Source of the DNA: Allomyces macrogynus ATCC 38327
Taxonomy: Eukaryota > Blastocladiomycota > Blastocladiomycetes > Blastocladiales > Blastocladiaceae
Length of the DNA: 64,000 nt
Assembly: GCA_000151295.1 (NCBI GenBank)
Contig: GG745338.1
Coordinates: 305,334 to 369,333, forward strand
Direction: 5' to 3'
Numbering within the stretch: the first letter of the stretch is position 1; each line of letters starts with the position of its first letter. The notes under the pieces were generated by a model. It was given only the letters and a program-made list of their open reading frames with translations, did not search any database and was not told the DNA's origin. Below, in pieces: positions 55,228-64,000 of this stretch. Both the position numbers and the translations under genes were made by a program.

Positions 55228-57069
55228 ATGACGGCACCAACCGACGCGCTGCAGCGTGGCCACACCGACCAGACCGAGCTGGCCGCTGTCGTCTCCACAT
55301 CGCGAACGACCACCTCGCAAGCGACACGACGACTGAAGCGCCATACGCACCAAACGTAACGAACCGGTCCCCATCCTATACACGAGCAAGCGCGGCGCTG
55401 GCCATATCTAAACATCGGTTGATATCAACCCCAGCTACCACATATTGCGATCCATCGACGAAGACGCCAAGTTTGTCGTGCACGTTGCCGACCAGCTCAA
55501 GCTACCCATCGTGGCCAACTTGCGCTGCGGGCGGTGGTACTCTCCACCGGACCTCACGCACGACACATGCTACCTCAAGTCGACCGACGGCCATTACGGG
55601 AAATGGGACCTACCGATGCGCCGGCTTAACCTGCACCTGCTCAAGGTCCTCGACGAGCACCAAGGGTACCTGACTCTCTCGATTCTTGCTACTCTCCACC
55701 CGGTTACGCAACCGCTGACGCCGGCCTGGTAGTGTCATCATCATCGACTCGACGCGACGCGGTAAACGCTTCCCCGACGCGCTCACGCGCACCGTCCCAC
55801 TGTGGTGTGCGGCTATGAACGCCCTGCTCGACCTGCCGCTCGGCCTGTGCACGCTGCCATCGCAAGTCAGCGCGTCCGAGAGTGCAGCCATGGCCGCACA
55901 CCTCTCATCCGCCATTCTCCCGCGCCTGCGCGCCGCGCAAATTAAGCTCCCAGCACGCCCGGCTAAATCGCTGCGCCCGCTCTGGATCTCGCCGTCGTCC
56001 ACGTCGCTCGACCGGCCGGACCCGGCCGAACTCGATTTCATTCCGGTCTATTGCGTGTGCGTGTCGCGCGTCGTCGAAGAGAGTGACGGGTACCGCGGCG
56101 ACAATTACGTGTACATTCAGGGCGCCGCCGACGACGAGGAGAATTGGGCGCAGGTACGACGGCCGTTTGCTGACCGCTTATTTTCTTGCGTTGGTGCTGA
56201 CTCTGTTCGACTTACTCCACCCCCACCAGGGCCTCACGCCAGACCTCTTCTGGTCGCACCGCGCCGCGTTCCTCGCCTCGGCCGACTCGTGCGACGCGCA
56301 ACTCGCATCCCTCTCCACGCTCCCCACCCCGCGCGCCGTACGCGACACCGGCCACGCGAGCCACTTACCCGGTACCCCGCTGTGGATCGGCACGCGCGGT
56401 GCGGCACGCCGTCCCTGGACCGACTTCACGCACGTGATCAATTGCACGAACGCCGAGTACGCGTATGATCTGGCGCCGAGACCCGAGCAGTACCTGTACC
56501 TGAACGTGCACGAAGGGAAAAAGGGCCAGGACCAGCTGCTCGCGGCGTTTCCCGTGGTTGAGGCGTGGTTTGCCAAGAATGTGCTGGGGAAACAGGAGGA
56601 GGCGAAGGTTTTGGTGCACTGTAACCAGGGGATGGATCGGAGCGTTACGGTCGCGCTGTTGCTGCTGGTCCGGTATTACCGCGCGCTGGTGGTGCCCGGG
56701 GATCGGGTCGAGAGTCGAGGTACGCGTGTGTCGATTGGTTGGGGCAGGCTGGGCGGTGAGGAACTGACCAGCGTGGCGCGCGAATGTAGACGTGTCCAAG
56801 GACGATATGCGCGCTGCGCTCTTGTTTGTCACCGAGCACCATCCGAGGGCACGAGGCTGACGCTACATCTGGGCGATTTTCGCGACGCACGCTCACCCAT
56901 GTGCACCCTCGATCCGTAGGCCCTGCCCGCGCGTGTCTCGCTGCGCAAGCTCAACCTCCACCTGATGGGCCAAGTCGTGCCCGACCCACCCGTCGGCCGC
57001 GTGCCCAACTCCGCCGCGGACGCGGCCGCCAGCGACCTCTCCACCACAGCGAGCGCCGTTGTGCAGTGA
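55228..57069 (+). CDS. RIT1: initiator tRNA A64 2'-O-ribosylphosphate transferase
   Basis: Modifies A64 of initiator Met-tRNA in fungi and plants, keeping it out of elongation. ATG 55228 starts MTAPTDALQRGHTDQTELAA. An intron (GTAACG..CCCCAG) joins HTHQT to YHILRSIDEDAKFVVHVADQ in phase. Conserved segments are LPIVANLRCGRWYSPP, CYLKSTDGHYGKWDLPMRRL, RRGKRFPDALTRTVPLWCAA, DFIPVYCVCVSRVV and TPDLFWSHRAAFL. The C-terminal phosphatase-like loop is VHCNQGMDRSVTVAL (C-X5-R). The product ends SLRKLNLHLMGQVVPD..SAVVQ. At least four introns are present. Some are placed only approximately, near 55665-55730, 56155-56230 and 56720-56925. Confidence 0.88.
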
Positions 57070-57096
57070 TAACCCCAATACAACGAAAAATGAGCA

Positions 57097-57121
57097 TTTT
57101 TTTTTTGGGGGGGGGGGGGGG
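57097..57121. repeat. T10-G15 homopolymer junction
   Basis: Ten T followed by fifteen G, just beyond the RIT1 stop, in the intergenic region between convergent genes. It is followed by short GCGAAA repeats. Confidence 0.85.
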
Positions 57122-57606
57122 ACAGCGAAAGCGAAAGCGAAAAATGAGCGAACAAACGACAGCACACACGGCTGTGTCGAGCACGGTAAGGAGGGTGACG
57201 GAAAAGAATCGGTCATCGGCAATGGGGGGGTATCGTGCCGCCGCGGTCTGAATCATACGACGACCAGACTGCAGCGACATGGTGGTGGGGAGCGGGGGGA
57301 GGGTAAGCGAAAGAACAGAACGTGGGGCGGAACCGGTCGTAAAGGAAGCAAGGAAGAGAGCAAACAAGCAAACGACATACAAGTTCAAAAAGCCCAGAGA
57401 AAAATGGCAGAACGTCGAATCAAAATGATGGGGAAAGATTGACGGGTGGTTCTGACAAAATGAGAAAAAAGAGGAAAACGCAATGGGCAAAGCGACAAGG
57501 TCGTGGGGTGGTGGTGCCCGTGCAGCGTCGCCGTTGGTACGAGATGTGAGAGAAAAAAACGAGAGGCGCACGAGCGTGCGTCGTCATCGTCGTCAGCGGC
57601 GGGCGC

Positions 57607-59768
57607 CTAGTGCGCCGCGGGCACCTTGGCCACGTCCAGGTACCCGCGCGGGCGCGCGCCGCCCGGGTACGGGAACTGGAGGTACGGCGTGAAGCGCCTA
57701 GACAACGAAATCTCGTGAGCTCCTCCTCCAAATCAGTCAGAGCACCCCCACAAAGCGCAACGTACTTTGGCAGCGGGTACTGCGCCGGGTTCCCCTGCAT
57801 CATGAGCGCGACCTGCGCCTCGTGGAACCGGTAGAACTCGAGAATTAGCGAGTAGCCGATCCGCGGCTCGAGCTCGGTGCCGTCGCGCGAGACCTTGACT
57901 TCCTTGCCGGCGTTCCAGGGGTTCTGCAGGTGACGCACGTGCGAGAAGGGCAGGCGCTGCAAAACGACCCACTCGAGCGCAAACACGCCGCCGAGCGCGT
58001 TCTTGCGCGCGCCCTCTTGAATCGACCACCGGAGCGGCGGGCCTTGGCGCTGCGAAATGGGCGACATCATGCTGCACAAGACGAGGTGGAGAGAGTCAGT
58101 TCGAAACAGTGCAGAGAGCAAGCGAGAAACGAGAGCAGGAGGTGCCACATACCGCGCAAACCCGAAAAACTCGCCCGACTTGTTGACGCTAAAGATCAGG
58201 TAGACGTTGTCCGACATCTCCACCCGCACGCACACGATGTCAACCCTCCACCCGAGTCACCACACCACGCGCACGATCCCCCAAACATAACATACCTTGA
58301 ACGCCTGGTCAAGCGTCCCTTCCAAATGCAACTGCGGCGACCACAACCGGTGCCGCAGCGACAACTCGAGATCGTCCAACGACAGACTCTTCATGATAAA
58401 GTACCGGTTCACGGGCGCCAGTGCCGCACCGGGCATTGGCGACGGCGGCGTCGCGCGCGGCCCCGGCGCGCCCGCGTACCGCGGATCACCTGCGGGAACC
58501 ATCACGGGACTCGCGCCATACGGAAACGGCGACGACGGCATCGGAATCGGCGACGAGGGCACCGACATGGTGCCCTGCGACGCCGCGGCGTTGGATGGCG
58601 CACCGGGACCGGGCGGAGGCATCATGATGCCCATGCCGATCGCGGGAGGAGGCGGGCCCGTGGGGGGCGGGTACCCGTAGTAGGCGCCTGGAGGAGCGGC
58701 CATGTAGCCCGGGTTCGGCGGGGTGGCAGGGGTGCCGCTGCTCGCCGTGCTCGGGCGCGTGCCGGTCGCAGTGCCCGGGTCCGACGCAGCAGGGTGCGGG
58801 ACGAACGGGTAGGTCGGTGGCGCGAAAAAGAGCCACTGGGGCGGGTGCGCTGGATCGTGGAAACAAGGCAGCTGTCAGAATGACATCCGGCTCGGGATCG
58901 CTTGCAGGAGAAAGCAGCCAGGAATGCGCGTACCAAACATGATGGGCGGCACCGGGCTCATCATCGGGTCGGGGTAAATAGTCGCAGGCTGGACCGTCTG
59001 GACGGGTATCTACGTGGGGCAAGCGAACCAGGATCAGGATAACAGTTCTCGACGCAGCAAGAGAAGCGTCTGATCAGAGAACGCAAGCCAACCGTACCTT
59101 TTGCAACCGCGAACGGCAAATCAAACGCGACCCGCGAAACATTTGGCCGTGGAAATGCAGCGCGGCCTCTTCGACGGCTTCGTCCGTGGTCAAGTTGACA
59201 AACGCGGACCGGGTATTCTTCATGTAGTAGAGATTCTAGACGCGCCAATCTACCATCAGTTTCAAGTCGGTGATCACGATGAAAAAAGTCACCACGACCG
59301 GCCATGATCACAACGTACCACGTAGCCGGGAAAGGGCGAGAAAAACTGGACCAGGTCGTCGCGCGTCGCCTTGTCGCTAATATTGCCGACCCAGATCGAC
59401 CGGTGCTGGCGCGGCTCCTCGGTCGCGACCTGCGGCGCCATGGTATTAGTGGGGACAACGCCTCCCGACGTCGTCTTCAGCGTCGTTGTGCTTGTCGTCA
59501 TGTCGGCGCCGTTGGTCGGGTCGCGGAGCGTCATGGCCGCCATGAGCTGCGCCGGATCGGTGTCGCCAGCGGAACCGGCATGACTCGACGAGTGGGGCGA
59601 CCCGGATTGGTCGCGGTTTCCGGCAGAAGTGGACGTCAAATCCGACGTGGCGACGGCATGATCATGGCCGTGCACTTGCGCCGGCAAAGTGACCACTTGG
59701 GTGGTGGCGGCGGGGTCGTGGCTGCCTGCAGCGTGCGCGGGCTCGGGCGGCGTACTGGCCGAGAGCAT
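57607..59768 (-). CDS. RRM plus YTH domain RNA-binding protein (YTHDC1-type m6A reader)
   Basis: ATG 59768 starts MLSASTPPEPAHAAGSHDPA. An RRM spans SIWVGNISDKATRDDLVQFF and, after an in-phase intron (GTACGT..TCTAG), NLYYMKNTRSAFVNLTTDEA. A Pro/Gly/Tyr-rich linker (YYGYPPPTGPPPPAIGMGI) precedes the YTH domain: RYFIMKSLSLDDLELSLRHR then LWSPQL (first cage Trp), NVYLIFSVNKSGEFFGFAR, MMSPI, LGGVFALEWVVLQRLPFSHV and NPWNAGKEVKVSRDGTELEP (second cage Trp). This closely follows YTHDC1. Several introns split the YTH domain, and the stop is at 57607-57609. Binding of N6-methyladenosine is expected because both cage tryptophans are present. Confidence 0.87.
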
Positions 59769-60880
59769 GGTGCGGGGGTTGCGTTGGGGGGGTAAAACGT
59801 CGAGGTCGGGGGTAACTAGCGACGGCGTGGCGCGCCAACAGCAGCAGCAGCGACTTCGGCCGGCCTAACGTCGACGACGGGTATCTCGCGAGGGTATCGC
59901 GCTGCGCACGGCGTGGAGGGCCGCGGCAACGAGGGCGGCCGTGGAACGGGCAGCGACGAGAGGTGTCTGTGACGAAGGTGAGCAAGGGAGGAGGGTCACA
60001 CGAGCCAATGTGGGCCAGACAGGGCGGGCAGCAGCAGCGACTTCGAGTTCAGCGCTTCTGCTTGGCCGTCACGGGGCGTGCAACCAACACACGCTTGATC
60101 TGGCGCCGCGGAGTCGTCGAGTGGGTTCGCGCAAGTCGAGCAAGTGCGGGCCTTGATCTTGCTGTTTTCTGCCGAGGAGGGCAGTTGCTGCAGCACCGCT
60201 TCCACGCAACTTGGTGTGCACTTGCTGATCTCGGCCAATGGCACGTCGGGACACGGCAGCGCTGATGAAATTCGTGGCAGGCGCGTCGCGCTTGACCAGG
60301 GTGTTGGGCGTCGGAGCTGGGCGTCGGAGCTGGGCGTCGGCGTCGGTCGCAGCGACTGTGTAGTCGTTGTCGTCGTCGTCTTGCACTCGGTGCCGCACGC
60401 AAAGTGATTGGGGATGGCCAAACAAGGAGAGCGAGTGAGGATTGCCCAAGCCGGCCAGCGACTTGGACCGAATCGTCGTCAGTCAGCAGCAAGAAAATAG
60501 GCCCAAAATCCTGAAACGCGAAAACGCCACCCAATAAGGCGTGCCCACAGCCCAACGTCACGTTTAGCTGGTTAAAAAACGCAATTCTGGTCGCGTAAAT
60601 TTTTAACTAGACAATTAATAAATGTCCGTCCAGAGTCCGCTGCATCAGGCCTCGCTCTCCAGTGAAAAAACGTCTCTCTCGCCGAATAGAAGACCTGCCC
60701 ACCAAGGGCCGCCCTTGAGCGCAAGAGCACTCTCCTCAGTCCCTTCTCCACCATCAGTTGGGGATGAAAATCTTGGCGGCACGAGCGCCCTGCGCGCAAT
60801 ACCGACCTCGTGATTGAAGCCGTCGGCCAGAACAGCGCAGTCACGTCGAACGGGTTGGTGCGGCCGTCAACGGCGCGCGC
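59769..60880. other. intergenic or unassigned; weak minus-strand frames
   Basis: Minus-strand frames at 59996-60421 contain paired Cys (CTPSCVEAVLQQLPSS, then CSTCANPL and ACVGC) and could be exons of a small Cys protein, but no frame can be joined with confidence. No other gene is supported. Confidence 0.3.
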
Positions 60881-61720
60881 GCGATCATGTCAGCCGCCAC
60901 GCTGGTCTTGCACACCACCGACGGCTTTGGCCCCGTGCCGTGCTGTCCGGCGGTCGGCACGGCCGACTCGGACTGCGACGACGACAAGGACGGCTTGCCC
61001 GGTTTCGCGTGCCGCCGCATGATCCGCGCCAGAGTCTCGAGAAAGGCACAAAAGATGCGCAGGCGAACCGACTACGCTCTAGTCGAATGCGGTCAGCCGA
61101 TACGCGCCCCCTCCAGGCCGGAAATCAGGGACGGAAAAGAGCGGTTGGCCAATACTGTTCCTCAGCGAGGCAAACACTCGACCAGCACGGACCAAACCCG
61201 GGCACCGCGGCTACAGCCACGTTGATGCAGACAATGAGCGAGCACTCGAATCCGAGCGTGATCCGCGTCCTGTTGAGCAGCGAGCCAAGTCCCTCGCGGA
61301 ACCCAACGTCTGCCAATGGCTGAACCCGGGACTCCGTGGCGAAAACAGTGGGCCAGACGTTTGATCAAGAAGTTAGAGTCGCAGTCGCGGTAAAGACAGA
61401 ACCTGGGACGCCGTGGAGAAGAAGCGGTCGCGTTTGACCACGACGAGACGTTTGGCATCGCGCTGAACTGCAGAACGTGGGCGAACAGATTGGTCTCATT
61501 GCAAGTGGAGACGTGGGGTTCCCGTTGCGCACATTCGTGTTCGGCCAAGTCGCGTCGTCGCGGATTCAGTCGCGCGCCGGCCGGTTCGTGAGTGGCAAGG
61601 TGTGGCCGTACAGTCTGGCATTGCCTGAGTCTTGCTTCCGCGCCGACTGTCATCACATGTCGCGGTCTGTATCGGTCTGCATCGGTCTGCAGCGTCACGG
61701 CTCGCCCTCGTCAGCCAGCA
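60830..61720 (-). pseudogene. truncated second copy of the multipass membrane protein gene
   Basis: Minus-strand segments match the next copy in order: ADVGFREGLGSLLNRTRITL then CSLIVCINVAVAAVPGFGPC, and further on FLETLARIMRRHAKPGKPSL. The corresponding copy-1 pieces are ADIGFHEGLASLLNKARIAL, AVFILSTNIVVAAAP and a related SQSES tail. The first transmembrane part (see copy 1) is not found here. It is probably a decayed tandem duplicate. Confidence 0.55.
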
Positions 61721-61929
61721 AACGTGGCCCACGATGACTGACAATATGGCGAACCAAGCCGTTCATCAACCCGCTGTAACACGCAGGGCCTGCAAATATA
61801 TGTGTTGCCCCAGCGTCTACGTCGCGTCTCCCTTCCCACGGCCCCCACTTCTATCTGCCCGCTTAACAGTACCAACCGCCGCACCCTCGATGACAAGTAC
61901 GCTCTCCTCGGACCCTCAGACCCTTCTCT

Positions 61930-63215
61930 ACCGGCCGGCCACTTGAACTCGCCGCGCGAGTGGGCTGCCAGCGACGCCGACCGCGCGACTGTGACCCCCG
62001 CGGCCGTCGCAGATCCCAGGAGCAGCAGGTGCCCGCTCCCGGCCGTCCGCAAGTGCCTCGCCGCCCCCACCGTCGCCGCCCCAGACGGCAACGCCGACGT
62101 CGACGCCGACAACGCCAACTTCGTGCGCCATCTCCCCCGTGGCTTTACTGATCCTTTGCGGCTTCTGCATCGCGCTCGCGACCGTCGACTCGGACTGCGA
62201 CAGCGGCGGCTTGCTCAGGCTCGCGTGCCGGAGCATAATCGCGTGAGCGTTTCGAGAAACACGCAGAAGTTGCGCAGACGAACCGACTAGATCGTGAGGC
62301 AGGGTCAGTTGTGGCCAAAGCGAGCAAATCTCAGCGTGAGCACCCTTACCTCGGCTAGGTAGACGCTCGACCAGCAAGGGCCTTAGTCGGGTGCCGCGGC
62401 GACGACAATGTTGGTCGATAAGATGAACACGGCTTCGAACCCAAGCGCGATGCGCGCCTTGTTGAGCAGTGATGCGAGGCCTTCGTGGAACCCGATGTCG
62501 GCCGATTTGGTGTTGCCAACGAGCGTGCTCAGTGCTTGAGAAACAGGGCCGAGATGGTGCCGTTGATGACGGCGTCGCACAGCGCGCTGGCTGGGAAGGA
62601 GTCGAGGCCAGAGCAAGAAGAGGTCCTCGCACGCGATCAGAGGAAAGAACACGGAAAACACACCCAAATTGAAAGTATCCGTGATGTCGGGGTTTGTTGG
62701 CACGCCCCTGTTACCCTCCTGGATGATGGACAGAAAGTACGCAGTGGTGTTGGCCGTGTGCTTGGTAATGAAGAGCCCGGCACCGCCCTGGATCGCGTGA
62801 AATAGGGCACGGTGCAACGCCCGCGCGCAAACGCCGTGGAACCGCAAGAAGTTGAGCATAATGAACCCGCATGCCACATGGCGCGCGGACAAAACGGTGG
62901 AGAATCAGTGCGAACCATTTTCAGCATCAATCAGCGCTGCTGCAGCTTGCCGGCGCGCATACCGCCAGCCCACACAAACAGCAGCGACTAGTACTAGAGC
63001 ACCATCTGGCTCACGGGCACGGCGACGCCGGTTTGCGCGTCCTGCTGGTACCCGATGTTTTCCATGATCAGGTCGAGCATGTGCGCCACGGTCACACCAA
63101 CGAGCGCGAGGTAGAAGCCCGACTTTTTCAGCCGGTAGAGGGCAATCGCCGTGGCAAATGTGTTCATGTCGAGCATGAGAATGGCGCCGAGCAGGAACGC
63201 TGACGCTGACCACAC
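61930..63215 (-). CDS. multipass membrane protein, tandem family copy 1
   Basis: The first exon-like frame (63215 to 62994) reads MWSASAFLLGAILMLDMNTF, ATAIALYRLKKSGFYLALVG and VTVAHMLDLIMENIGYQQDA, two helices. An acceptor-like site follows, then CGFIMLNFLRFHGVCARALH, GAGLFITKHTANTTAYFLSI, FNLGVFSVFFPLIACEDLFL and ADIGFHEGLASLLNKARIAL with a final helix, EAVFILSTNIVVAAAP. A Ser-rich tail follows in another frame. Six or seven helices suggest a receptor- or transporter-like protein, but I do not recognise the family. The N-terminus may lie beyond 63215. Confidence 0.5.
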
Positions 63216-64000
63216 AAACGTGGGCTACAACGGGCGTGGTCGCTATCAGTCCATCCTGTGCCCGTGCCGTCTTGCGTGGCGGCGGTAGGGTCAGTTCGAA
63301 CCTCAGTCAAGGCCAAGGTTAGGGCGATATTTACGGTCTGGGTCTTGACGGGTTGCTGGACGGGATGGTCGATCGGGGAGCCGTTGTCGCGTGACAGGGA
63401 GAACCCGAGGCGCGGTGGCGAGGACGTCGTCGTTGAGCAGCAATGTTTGATCAGAGTCGCTAATTGGTGCGGGCCGGGTCCCCAGCCGGCCAGGAGGCCG
63501 CGTGGGCAGTTCCTGGTGGCGGCCGGTAGGCTGAATGGGTGGTTCTGGTGGTGGTGCGCATCCCGCGCGTCGTCATCGTGACCACGGCCAGGGTTTCACC
63601 CTGCAAGCGCACGCGACCAGAAGCACTTAGGGAGGACACCGCTCCAGTCGTGTGCGGCCCGCTGGCCGTGTTGTGCGCGGTAGGGGTTCGCTCATCATTC
63701 TTTTGATCGTTGGTGGTCTTGGTGCATGGCAACCAATCACCTGAGCGCGTGCGAGTCTTGTGGCCACATCACATCACGCGACCGCGACGGAAATCAGTTT
63801 GTTTAATCAAACAAGAACCAACCTCGCCGTCGTCGTCCGCCGCGTCGACTTCACCAAATCTCCACTCCCCATCATCTCGAGAAGCTGCAACTTGCCGCAA
63901 TCCACGCCAGTACCCAGCCAGCCAACGTCCAGCAGCCAACCCGCGAGCCCAACCCTCAGTACCGATTTCGGGCCGACTTCCCCAACACCCAGTACCACCA
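63216..64000. other. no supported gene at the window end
   Basis: A 90-codon minus-strand frame (63460-63732) is Thr-rich and could belong to an N-terminal exon of the membrane protein, but it cannot be joined. The rest shows nothing I can support. Confidence 0.35.

Overview
The window looks like nuclear DNA of a GC-rich, intron-bearing fungus, probably an early-diverging one (Blastocladiomycota such as Allomyces would fit; this is inference, not a database match). The evidence is eukaryotic genes with short GT..AG introns (about 50-100 nt) and fungal gene content: an AA11-type chitin LPMO, a RIT1 initiator-tRNA modification enzyme, prephenate dehydratase, mitochondrial intermediate peptidase and a chromodomain Ty3/gypsy element. 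Several gene models below were assembled exon by exon, and the splice phases agree at the junctions stated.

Layout. 1-2.4 kb: minus-strand hypothetical membrane protein. 3.6-7.7 kb: three-finger C2H2 regulator. 8.3-9.9 kb: TATA box and secreted AA11 LPMO. 10.1-11.1 kb: interrupted minus-strand gene. 11.4-14.2 kb: strongly CpG-depleted block holding a decayed Tigger/pogo transposase. 14.6-20.6 kb: PPR-like protein, unknown membrane protein, NSRP1-like splicing factor and RNA polymerase II subunit RPB4. 21.0-23.6 kb: mitochondrial intermediate peptidase. 23.9-29.9 kb: complete chromovirus-type LTR retrotransposon with apparently identical 169-bp LTRs and a 5-bp target duplication. 30.3-33.4 kb: syntaxin-5/SED5 and cyclin H. 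34.5-39.5 kb: M17 leucyl aminopeptidase, a hypothetical gene and prephenate dehydratase. 40.9-46.3 kb: EGF-like/7TM receptor-like protein, mitochondrial uS15 and cytosolic eS7. 46.7-49.5 kb: second CpG-depleted block with a bulb-type lectin gene and a minus-strand pseudogene. 50.7-52.5 kb: TATA-driven gene for an unusual Gln-ladder repeat protein. 53.1-59.8 kb: TMEM135-like protein, RIT1 and an RRM+YTH m6A-reader-like protein. 60.8-63.2 kb: tandem, partly decayed copies of a multipass membrane protein gene.

Most genes are housekeeping: transcription (RPB4, cyclin H), RNA processing (NSRP1, YTH), translation (eS7, uS15m, RIT1), proteolysis (OCT1, LAP) and secretion (SED5). Many are arranged head to head (NSRP1/RPB4, OCT1/SED5, uS15m/eS7, TMEM135/RIT1) with short shared upstream regions. 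The two CpG-poor blocks stand out against the CpG-rich genes and the young CpG-rich retroelement, which suggests methylation-driven decay of old repeats.

The most unusual gene is the roughly 511-residue protein at 50.8-52.5 kb. It has about 19 imperfect repeats in which Gln occupies every second position of a short strand, and I do not recognise its family.
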